NCBI GenBank assembly: GCA_904063045.1
Contig: CAJFCJ010000019.1
Span: forward strand, 2,734,684 to 2,798,683
Length of the DNA: 64,000 bases
From: Dimorphilus gyrociliatus
Lineage: Eukaryota; Annelida; Polychaeta; Dinophilidae
Direction of reading: 5' to 3'
The notes beneath the pieces were generated by a model. That model was not told the origin of the DNA and ran no database searches. It was given only the letters and a program-made list of their open reading frames with translations. This document shows, in pieces, positions 50,701 through 61,000 of the stretch; the stretch's first letter is position 1, and the number at the start of each line of letters is the position of its first letter. A program made the position numbers and the translations under genes.

Positions 50701-53700
50701 GCATTATATTTGTACTTGTTATAAACTTACCGTCGTTCTTCGATCGTCCTTCACTCGTTGTATCTTTGTCGTCGTCATCACTGGACGTTTCATCGGAAGT
50801 TTCTTTATCGTTGTCGTTTAGTAACACTACCGGATGTCTTGGAGATGCTTCAACGTCAGAGGGTTCCGGGGTGTTGTCAGTCCCTCGTTGACGGCGTCGC
50901 CGGCTTCGTAAGGTAATTGCCTTACGCTCTATCATTTCCGTATTATTCATATCGTTCTGACGATAAATGCGACGGGCGTATCGCAAAGTTCTTCGCTTAA
51001 CTCTTCTAAATATATGGGCAATATATTTAAGAATTTCTCCATAACAACCTCCTGGTTCCGATAGACTTGCAAGTGTGGAACTGGAATGAAAACGTTTCCT
51101 CTCAGCCAACATCCGTTCCGTTTCGCGCTTCTTCGTTTCCGAAAACTGCGTAGCTATCACAACCAAACAGAGGTTGATCATGAAAAAAGATCCAATCTGT
51201 TTTGGAAAGCAATAAATGAAGATTACACTTTGCAGAATTCTATCTTATAAATAGTACAGGCGCATGCCAGTCATTTCATATAAATATACATCTGTTTGTG
51301 AACTAATATAAAAGACCTGAAAGGAAATGGTGTGAAATGAAAATTACAACCATCTTCAATTATTGTATATATAATTTATATATATATACACACATTTAAA
51401 ATTTGTTTATGAGATATATAGATATAACAGAGGTAAAAATGTTAATTCTATATAAATAGACTTTTCACTATCAATTAACATTTACAAAAGTAATAATAGT
51501 AAAATGATAATAATATTATAAGAACAATAGTTAAAAAATAATATAAGAAATAATAAAGAAATGAAAAAAAAAAGAATTAATGCACTGCGGAAAAAATACA
51601 GGAACAGGCAAAGGCGCGCTTGTCATTCTTGTTTTGCTTCACCTTGGCGCCTAAATAGAAAATGTTTGAGTATAGTAATAATAAGTTTTGGAAGACAACA
51701 GCTGTGCAGGAGGATTTTCTCGATAAAACGATGACTTCTGTCTTGCATTCTCCGCAACCCTACTCACCACTATAAGTGCAACAAAATATATCCAATCCCA
51801 AAACGAGTGCGCATCTTGTACAAAGTACATTATATCTACCCAGCCTTCTAGACTAATCACCTGTGTGTAGGTGTAAGCAAATTTTAGTGCGGTTTCATCA
51901 AACTTACCACAATTAGAGCTACAAAATACATCCAATCCCAAAACGAATGCGCATCTTGCACATAGTACATAATTTCCACCCACCCCGCTAGGCTTATTAC
52001 CTGCATAAGAGGTTAACTGAGCTGAAAGGTGTGTCAGGAAAGAGATAATTGTTTTTATTTACGCGAACTTACCTGAAATATGGCTACCCAAGCTAGACCA
52101 ATATTGTCGAAGGAGATTGAGCCGTGAAACGGGTTATCAAAACCCGGCCTGCAGTCTGAGTAATACTGATTCCAGTTGACACACGAACCGTTCGCGGAGG
52201 AGTTGAAGGAAATGATGCTCTCGTTACAGACTCTGCGTCGACCACCAACCGTTGCAATTGTTGGGGGAACAGCGTCACACTTCATCATACCATCAGTAGT
52301 GAAACGTGAACAAATAAAGTCTTTATCGTTCGGTGCCCGATAAAATTCTACTGGATTTACTTTCGGTACAAGTTCATGCATCGTTTTTAATACCGATACG
52401 TTAACAGGTAAGTTTAAGAAACATCTATTTCGTAACAGTCCAGCCCACAGTTGAACGCCGATTATGCCAAATATAAAGAAAACGAAAAAGCAGAGCAGTA
52501 AAACATTACCAAGCATCGGCAAAGTATCGAGTAGGAGCATTACGAGAATTCGCATACTTGGAACCCGGTTAATCGCCCTTAGTGGCCTCAAAACTCGTAT
52601 AGTTCTAATAGCCGATATACTTAGATTTTCCGAATCAACCGCATATTCAACAGCACCAGCCAAAACGATAAACATGTCCAGTCTATTCCAAGTATCTGCC
52701 AAATACGTTTCCTTACCAAACAGCCCCATTGCGCATACTTTAATGCACATTTCAATGGCGAAAAAGGCGAAAATGAAATGGTCGAAGGCTGCCAAGACAT
52801 GACAGCGAGTTGTCTTACAAATTTCATCTTCGCATGGCCGAAACATTCCCAGTGTAACGCAATTCAGGAGTATCACGCTCATACTGAGCCTTTCGAACCA
52901 TGTAAGTAAGAGTTAAGGAATGATAATTAACTGAGATATATCACTCTACAACATAAGGAACTCGGTATGCTCAGAAACACTTTACACACTTTATGAATGG
53001 ACTATAATACAATGAATAAATAATTGTGCGTATAATGTATAATGTTTGTTCTTAGAGTGTATACAAGTATAGACCCATAATACGCTTATTCATGCATATA
53101 CAAATATCACGTATGAATATACAGTGTTATTGTATACGCTTGTATAGATATATATGTACATAAGGACACACGTACGGGAGTAATGTTTATATTCATATAT
53201 ATGCAGTAGCGTTTATAGCTATACATATATCGCATCCACAGGTATACATCTAAATATAAATGTATAACATATGTTTGCAGGTAGTTTGTTCACTTATGTT
53301 TCAGCTTATATATATATATATATATATGTATAAAATATAAATGTATATATGCAACCATGCAAAATTGTTCTATATATATATATATATAAGATATGTACAG
53401 TATATATATATATCATATGTATCATATTTTATCAAATAAAAACTTTGCGGTTTACACGTATAAATATACGCACAAATACATAAATAGAACACCAGGAAAT
53501 AAATACACGACACCTCTTTAATCTACTTGTCTCTGCTGCTATAGCAACCGAGGCGCATATGTGCGTGTGAGTGCGATTGAGGATGTGTCTATATATTTGT
53601 ATGTGTGTGTGTGTGTGTGTGTGTATGGGTGAATGTGCATGTTTTGTATTCGGATGTGTGTATACGTATATGATATGCGCCTGTTTGGAGTTTGGCGAAC

Positions 53701-54546
53701 AGCAATTTCCTGTCGGTAGTGCGTTTTTTATATATGACTCTTTCGTTTTTTCTCGTTTGCTCTCTTTCAGTTTCTCACTTTCCCGTAAATATACGAGTAA
53801 TAACGGTGATATATAACGCGACGCGGCGTCGGGCGCCTTTGCAGTTTGGACAAGTTTTGCCTGAGGCTTGGCAGAGCAACGTCATACTAGAAGCAAATGT
53901 CAACGGAAGACGACTGCAACGAGTGTGCGACGCGCTGATAATGAATGAAGACGATGTATACTATACGCTGAAGTCGACAGCAAAAAAAATTAGTCCTATA
54001 GCTGTGCAGGCGGCCTCTGCTAATAAATTATCCAGACGATTTTAAAACGGTATACGCAAGAGGGGAAAAATCGCCGTCTTGTTTACTATAACTGTTGGCG
54101 AGTAAACGCAAATATTTACTGGCCGATGTATGTATACGAAAGAACGGCGTTTTTCGCAACCGATCGAGAAATTAGAACAAAAAAAAGACGTGCATTGTAC
54201 GATTGATTGTTAAGTTGCGAGCAGGCAGTCATGGAGACAATCGATGCTAGTACATGCATTCACATAATCGATCCGGTCCGGACAAACTTTTATCACTATC
54301 ACTTAAAAAAATTTTGAAAAAAGGATATGGCCAAGTAATGGCTTTCAGGCACCACTTTCTTGGTAGAGTATTCTGCTTTAAGCAGAAAAAAACGATTGGT
54401 AAGAATCCTGGAAAGTCCAATTCCTCCTCATTATCCTCATTGGACGAAGTTCTAGATGACCGTATAACTGCACTCGTCTCCTCGTTTTCGGCTGTCGATT
54501 TAGGAGGTGGAGCCGAATGAACTAACCTAGCTCCACCCTCGGCCAT
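43084..54546 (-). CDS. Cav3: T-type voltage-gated calcium channel alpha-1 subunit (Cav3)
   Basis: Exons in minus order: 54546-54329, 52901-52073, then 52000-51908 or 51860-51768, 51196-50731, 50394-50258, 49787-49450, then 49211-49094 or 47550-47382, 47100-46442, 46032-44807, 44641-43821 and 43596-43084. Every phase closes. The protein has 1822 residues with the longer turret exon or 1805 with the shorter; mammalian Cav3 has about 2300. Four six-helix domains are present, with S4 voltage sensors such as [19 protein letters not shown] and [18 protein letters not shown]. Filter motifs are SLEGW, TQEDW, SKDGW and TGDNW, the EEDD signature of T-type channels. The I-II linker starts with [11 protein letters not shown], the gating-brake region. 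The II-III linker has a 13-Ala run. No IQ calmodulin motif follows IVS6, as expected for Cav3. It carries low-voltage-activated current for pacemaking. The exon 9 donor at 44806 (A|GTAATA) is the weakest join. Confidence 0.95.
46426..46433 (+). promoter_or_regulatory. CTCF-like motif AGATGGCG inside Cav3 intron
   Basis: Context ctccagatggcgatactc, starting 9 bases into the intron after the donor at 46441. It may also be coincidental sequence next to the splice site. Confidence 0.3.
46819..46857 (-). repeat. GCN trinucleotide repeat encoding 13 alanines in Cav3 II-III linker
   Basis: In-frame run of GCA, GCG and GCC codons following a highly charged KEKQKEEE stretch. It is GC-rich in an AT-rich genome and likely to vary in length between individuals. 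Confidence 0.9.
47382..47550 (-). other. Cav3 alternative domain II turret exon, long form (169 nt)
   Basis: Encodes the end of IIS5, the extracellular turret and the pore helix: [20 protein letters not shown] to [14 protein letters not shown], 57 residues counting the split codon. The turret carries PCSCQ and one further Cys. It has a proper acceptor (attaacag) and donor (CAG|GTAGAT). It has the same entry phase (2) and exit phase (0) as the exon at 49094-49211, so only one of them can be used to build a normal domain II. Confidence 0.9.
49094..49211 (-). other. Cav3 alternative domain II turret exon, short form (118 nt)
   Basis: Encodes [20 protein letters not shown] to [14 protein letters not shown], 40 residues counting the split codon. 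It has three cysteines at positions different from the long form. The flanking segments LGM-LFG and [14 protein letters not shown] are conserved between the two copies, which marks an old tandem exon duplication. In molluscs and insects the equivalent pair, described as exons 12a and 12b, changes sodium versus calcium permeation; that link is from established knowledge. Confidence 0.9.
50500..50665. repeat. GA-rich microsatellite in Cav3 intron
   Basis: Imperfect AG runs on the + strand, so CT-rich on the transcribed sense strand, just downstream of the donor at 50730 and upstream of the exon at 50394. It could affect splicing of a long pyrimidine-rich intron. Confidence 0.75.
51768..51860 (-). 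other. Cav3 domain I pore exon, glutamate (canonical) form
   Basis: A 93-nt phase 0-0 exon encoding 31 residues, [20 protein letters not shown] and then [11 protein letters not shown]. It covers the selectivity-filter loop and the start of IS6 (residues 350-380). Glu354 is the domain I filter residue. Acceptor cacacag, donor GTG|GTGAGT. Confidence 0.93.
51908..52000 (-). other. Cav3 domain I pore exon, alanine-filter alternative form
   Basis: A 93-nt phase 0-0 duplicate of the neighbouring exon, encoding [20 protein letters not shown] and then [11 protein letters not shown]. It has an intact acceptor (tatgcag) and donor (GTG|GTAAGT). Compared with the other copy it changes only four residues (E354A, D358E, F362Y, I373M), while roughly a dozen codons differ synonymously. 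The domain I filter glutamate is replaced by GCG alanine. Only 47 bases separate its donor from the next exon's acceptor, below the shortest intron seen in this window (59), so joint inclusion is unlikely. Confidence 0.88.
53602..53624. repeat. GT microsatellite in Cav3 intron 1
   Basis: TG dinucleotide run on the + strand inside the U12 intron. Confidence 0.8.
53692..54045 (+). CDS. Possible small gene or exon nested antisense in Cav3 intron 1
   Basis: An open frame of 117 codons on the strand opposite to Cav3. From about 53815 the DNA is GC-richer than the rest of the intron and codes for a balanced composition ([34 protein letters not shown]). The N-terminal part ([14 protein letters not shown]) is signal-peptide-like but AT-skewed. 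I recognise no family. It may instead be a conserved regulatory block or an alternative Cav3 promoter that happens to be open. Support is limited to frame length and composition. Confidence 0.2.
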   Translation: MANSNFLSVVRFLYMTLSFFLVCSLSVSHFPVNIRVITVIYNATRRRAPLQFGQVLPEAWQSNVILEANVNGRRLQRVCDALIMNEDDVYYTLKSTAKKISPIAVQAASANKLSRRF

Positions 54547-55016
54547 TATCCATAATCGTCAGGGTAATCCATACACTTATATGTATATTTACGAGTACGA
54601 CTCGCAATAGCGGAGCGTCAGGCTACAAGTACAGGTGGCATAACTGTTGGCGAGCAGCCACGTGATCGTCTGGCGCTACCTGCCGTTCGATAGGTGTCGT
54701 TGATGGCGTTTGATCAATGCAGGCGCGGCTCGATGTTGTAAGGCGTCGAATATTGAAAAACTAGTCAACGCCATAGGCAAATGAAACGAAATAAGCGAAG
54801 CTAATAGGGCAGGAACAGCGCCGGGCATCTCCCTTTATAGTCAAAAAATGCGAACTTGATAGTAAAATTTTCGGTAGCAGTCGTTTTATGCCAAACAAGC
54901 ACGTGCTTCACGTGTCTCTTCTCAGATTAGCGTTACTTTAGCCTTAAATGACTGTCACTTTTTATCTTTTTCCATCAAAATCCCATTTATCAAAATGACA
55001 TAAGGTAGTTTGATAG

Positions 55017-55048
<32 letters not shown>

Positions 55049-58000
55049 TTAATAACATACATAAAAATCTCATTATATGCATATATAGTATATATACGTG
55101 TAAATATAGATTAAAACGAAAAATTATACATTTAAGCCTATTTATAAACATTTAAAAGAGTATTAACATTTTTTTAGTAATTTTTTTTTTAATATAATGC
55201 AAATATAATCCCTCAACAGACATATATCTCTTTAAATGTACATAGTTATTTCTAGATATATACAGTATATATTAATATATATCTATATTACTGTATATTT
55301 ATTTACACACATATATACATATAGATACGCCAATATTTATGTACATTTGAAAGTAGGCATACATTGATATTTTCGGTGCGTTGCGCTTAAAAAATATAGA
55401 TTCTTTGCATATCTGTATCTTCACATATCTATATATATATATATATATATATATTCACACCTTTGAATTAACTGCGATAAGTGCTGTAGACAAAAATTCT
55501 TTAAAGTACATTTTTTACCAGATTTCTTTTTATAAACAGCGTATTCATTAACGATTTTACGCATATTTACATAAAAATATATTTCTTAACCATAAACAAG
55601 GATAAAGAATATTATAATAACAATAGTTTAGTGATAGAGCTAGTCTACCGTTTGCGTTTGTATTCGCATATGATCTGCTGCACTCGGTTCGTCTAATTAA
55701 TTACATAAAGCGATGGTTATATATATTTAAAGGAGAGCGTATAAAAAGACACTAACGTAAATTAGTGTATATCTATAAGCCTACAATAAGGTCGATGCCA
55801 GCATGCATGTTTAAAGCGGAATGACAGCCGAAATCATACATTTTTTATACGAACTAACGCCGAAAAGCCGTCGTCTAATTGAGAGCATCAAAGTAAGCAT
55901 ATTGCTTTTTCTACAACGTCGAGGGGATTGATTTAGCCGCAAAATTTTTTACGCGGACTTCAACTACTGCAAAAGTTCCCAGTTCAAAGAAAAAACCTCG
56001 TAGATGTTCTCACGCATTCGACGAATTTTACAATCTTTTTCCTAGATCGTTCTCTCTTTTTCTCTATCTATCTGGTTATAAATCTATTTATCTGTCCCTC
56101 CCTCTAAATATCTATCTCGACTTGCCCTTTATATTTCAGATTTCAATTTTATGGATTCCTATGATTGTATTCGAAAGTTTCTTTTATACAGATTCTATTT
56201 GAGAATACAAAAAATTTTTTTTTGTTCCATATTTCATTAAAATCAGCGACAGAATGTTGCGTGTATACGCGTCTAATCCAATTGCACAAAAATATTGTTT
56301 TCTCAGCTGCAACTTGAAAGGATATGTCTATCGATTCTTACTATTTCAATGTAGAAACGTCTTTAGGCCAAATTAAAAAAATGTTTTTCATTAATTATCT
56401 CGAGATGTATTGGCTTGCTTTCTTTTTCAATAATGAACATGACTATAATTAGACTTAATTGTCAGCACTGTTTGCATTTCAGAACAAGATTTAATTTAAC
56501 TAATTTATGGGAATGAACTCCAGCGCCATGCGCCTATCGACTCGTACGTAGGGTAAATATTTCTAAATTGCCTAATGGATATAAAAAACAGCCTAAAATA
56601 ATCGTTTTTTTATATATAGTACTGTAGACGGCGATACAGGACTCGTAAAAAACCGAGAGATGTTTTCTATAAAAGATAAAAGTGCGATTAAGCAATTATT
56701 CACCAGGTGGCACTATCGGTTAGGTTTTTTACTCTTCCTTAAATTATCTCTAGCGTTACAGCAAAGTATATTTGAGCCGGGTAGCTAAATAGGTTAAACC
56801 CGTAGAATTACTATTCCTTTTTATACATTAAACGATTCTCAAAAGAATTAGTAGTTAAGAAAACTTAAAAAAAATCCCATATTTGATAGAATAGTAATAC
56901 GTAAAGTATAATTATCATACGATCTTTTAATGTTTAAAATGATAAATCCGAGTTTTAAATCTCATTCCTTAAGTAAAATCTATTATAAACTAATGGTTGA
57001 AGGCGCTAAATGAGTCTCTGTATAATTTTATAATCATATCTTACATTATGCGAATGATATAGAAATATATCTGATTTAATATTTACAGGGTCAATAGTAA
57101 TTTTTTTCGTCTTTTTTTTTATTTATTGATTTTTTAAGATCTATAAAAAGTATCTTTATTCATTAATTTTTTCATTATCTATTAAAAGATGGTTCTCATA
57201 GTAATTTTCCTAATTAAATATGTCCTTTCATAAGACGAAACTACATAAAAAGAAACATTGAAATATCATACACAAAGTAAGGTATGAAAAATGACTTCAA
57301 AAGTTGATTGTTATTTTTTTAGTAGAGGTCATCTTAGTTATTACCAGGAAAATGGACGCCCGAGGACTTTATATGACCTTTTTTTGAACAGCTTGCAAAT
57401 TAATGAAGCGATAGAGAAAAGTCTTCGGTTAATACACTTTGAGAATTAATTTTTAATTACGTCTTAAGTTTTACTTATTCATAGTATTTCCAAAGCTTAA
57501 CGTATTATTCGGATATAAAGAAAATAAATGATGCACATATTTTTATAATCTGAAAATTTATTGCGAAACTATAGATTTTATAAATAATGGTAATGTTACT
57601 ATAATCTAAATCCGATGTAGGTTTACCCATGACTAAGCAAAGTTGAAATGAGACGACAAAACTGGAAGGCAATTTAAATTTATATAATTCGTATATATTA
57701 GAAAACAAAGGGAAAGCTTGGGTTGATCGTTTCAACGTTTGCGATTTTAAGAAATCACAGAATTGCCACTTGTAAGGAGGTTTGTGCGGTTTTTTTTCTC
57801 TCTCTCTCTCTCTCTTTTTATATATCATTTGCCTCTATCGAACGCGAAACGTCTATTATAGTTATAAAATATTTTATTTATATAACTTTGACATTGATTT
57901 AATTTATAACAGTGGTGTTTGGTCAGTATTATCCTTCTACTGTTGGTAGTTAAGAAAAACCTTGCGTATTAAACTAACTCGCTGACTTTATATACATGTA

Positions 58001-61000
58001 TATGAAATGGAGGCAGGGAAGCGAAGGATTTTTGCAAACGTAACGGAAGCTTGTTGGAACCCATAATGATGTATTCGTGCGAAGAAGCAAGCAATATGAC
58101 AAGTAAGACTCAAAGCGAATACATGTAAGAAAAATAAGTAAAATTATTGCCATTATCTAGTCGATGCTATCGTATACAAATGGCAAGACATGGTGCTTCT
58201 TATTCTACCAAGGCCCCAGCTTACTAATTCAAAGTAAAGAGCAGTAATGCGGTTTATCCGAATTAATTTCTTCCTGCTCTGCAATAGTGTCGCCACCTCC
58301 CGTATAACGCTAAACTTAAATATATAAACAGCAACATTATAAATAAAAGGTGTGCTAGCCTGGCGTGTTAATATAAAAGAATTATAGAATAGCGATTCGC
58401 AAAAGGACATAATTTTCTCGAAAATTATCTTGCAGATGTCGTGCAATTGTAATTGCTTTGGTAGAAGGAAATGGTCTGCTATCGAAATGGGACAACCGAC
58501 ATACATTGACATTTTCCAAAAAGTCATTACTTCTCACCACATTTCTAAATTGCCGCAGCATTTTAAAGGAACTAGAAAGAGAGCATACATTCGTTAAAAA
58601 TCTTTGCCCTTTTACTAGATAAAAAAAGAAGTTATTAGAAGAAATGGAAACTGAAGACCAAAACGAAAGTGGATATTTCTTATTTTAAGTGAAACAGAAA
58701 ATTGATGTTTGTGGAACAATTACCGAATGATGCTACTCATTAGGCCGTCTTCCCATTGTAGAAATTTTTGCTTCATTAGTTGCAGCACCGTGACCTTTCT
58801 TCCTCGGTGACGTGCTTATTCATTCTTCAGCACGTTTCAATCTATAACCAAGACACTTCTTTCCCCGTTAATCAACCTTATTCATTCTTAACACGCTCTC
58901 TCCCAACCTCAGGTCATAAAACGCCGTTTAGTTTTATTCTCAAAACCTATTCACATTATTAAAATTCGATTTTTTTAAGCTCTTATGTACTATTACGTAA
59001 TTACATTAACTTTAATTCCCGTGAAAATACTAAGAGCGAAAGATGTCGCTTTTATAGTGTGAAACATTTTCCCGCTATATATATATATATATATTCTATT
59101 CAATGATCAATTTTGTTATACAGTATATATTTTTTTACCAATTTATGATTAAAAACATTGATAAATACCAGCATTTTAATTACTTTATTCGAAAATTTAT
59201 ATTAATTCATATACTTTAAATAGAAAGCCAACTTTATAAAAAAAAACTGTTTTTTTCATTATTAATACACATTCATCTATTCACGAATATTAGTAATTTA
59301 ATTATGACGTCAATTATTATTATTAAAAGTTGATCATTATGTTTCATGTGTAAACGGATTTATGCAATAAGAACATGACAACGCTTCCTCCATTCGGATT
59401 TCATGAAAGGCTGCGGTACTATATTTTTAAAACAGGTCGTTGTTTATATATAGATTACTGTCAAACGTTTAAGCTTATTAACGCTCGGTAAGTCACTCAT
59501 AGCACGAGCCTGATAAAGCAGTCTTTAAAGTAAATAATGAAAAACTGGTGAAACCTCCTATCATATTGGAAAGGAAAAGTTATGCACGCTTGTCTATCAG
59601 GTTTAATCTGCCATCAATAAAAGTTCTCTCTTTTATATATCGTTCCAGCGTCTTCTTTTTGCTCCGTCGACTAATTTTAGCAGTCATGCATACGGTCTTC
59701 TTTTTGTTTATAGAGTGCAGACTATGCTATTCAATAAGAAAACGCTTCCTATTGAATCCTGTTGACACGTTAGAGGATCTGCCGAACGAAATACCATTGT
59801 TCCATCACGTTTAGACTTTCTGCGCAAAGTATTCTTTTTATTCTTGTGGTACAAGCGTCAATTAGAGCTGTTGAATGGAGAAATAAAAGCGTCTACTTGG
59901 ACGTCCATGCCACGTGCACGCATGACGTAATATACAGTTAATCAACTTTCCGCTATCCTGCTACTTGATTTCTTCAATCTTCACCCAGTTGCTTCTTATC
60001 AAAAAATCTTATCAACAAGTTTCGTGACGTACGTGCCCTTTCTGAAAAAAGGGAAATTTGGGCAAAAATTTTTTTGATTGTTTCCACTTAATCAGTCAAT
60101 TTGCATTCTCTTTGTAGATGGGGGGGCGGGCGAAAATGTCAAACAGTGATTTTCGGCGTCCTTTTTCCTCCGGCTATAGTTTATTCAGATTTCCCGCCGG
60201 CCTGTTTGTCACGCTCGGACGAATGTGACGCCACGTTTTTCTCCTTCAATCGAATACAATGAAATTTAAAGAAATACACAACTCACATTCTTAATCGCTA
60301 AGTGGTTAGCGATCCGATATTGTTCTTGGACGAGAGTCGTTACTGTAATTAATGCGCCAAACTGAAAAGAGACTTGCTCTGTTTATTGTCTGCACCCACG
60401 TTCGCCACATAAACAATCCGTTGATTATTTCAAGTATACACAGTTGAGTTAATATAAGACTAGCACGTTTTATCTTATCTTTTATGTTTGTCTTTTTGTT
60501 TGCTCTTAAGCCGAAAATAAAACCAAAGTGGTCAATCGGTCAGTTAGTGTGAAATGAAGAGAAAAAGGCAGCGTTCTATATGACCATCAATCAAGTCTCT
60601 CATCTCTTCTGTCTATCATTCTCTCCATCAATCTCCGCGGAGTTAAGCTTTTCGTTTTGGCCTCTCACTTCCCTGATTAGTTTTCTAGTCGAATCGTTAA
60701 CGTAGTTGCGCTGAAACCGGATATTTATTTATTTTCAATAAATCGCCACCCAATGCCAACTCGATTTAGCGGCGCGTACAATAGGAACTCTGTGAATTCT
60801 TCTACTCGGCTGAACCGCTTTAGGCGTTTACTTTGAGGTTGAATTTCGCTGGATTCATATAGTCGTCCACTTTAATTTCAACGTTCTTTCTAGTCCATCG
60901 AGTTTTATACTTAATTGTTAGAAAAGATGTATCGTTGCGCAGAGTATCATATCTAGGTTTATGTTTAATCAACATCAACACTTTGGAAAAATCTATCCTA

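Larger units (their letters stand above)
52902..54328 (-). other. U12-type (minor spliceosome) AT-AC intron, first coding intron of Cav3
   Basis: The intron begins ATATCCTTTT and ends TTAC. The branch site TTCCTTAAC (52912-52920) lies about 10 bases before the 3' end. All three match the U12 consensus. No GT donor or AG acceptor fits here. Joining CC with A TGG gives Pro-Trp in [15 protein letters not shown], exactly where mammalian T-type channels read CLRTVCNPWFERISM. Confidence 0.95.

Noticed and set aside
51908-52000. Reading the Ala-filter exon as a dead duplicate
   Set aside because: A decaying copy should accumulate non-synonymous and splice-site damage. Here splice sites, length and frame are intact and most changes are synonymous. 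RNA evidence is still needed.
58153-58527. 124-codon minus-strand frame upstream of Cav3
   Set aside because: No family resemblance and no supporting promoter or splice context; consistent with a chance frame.
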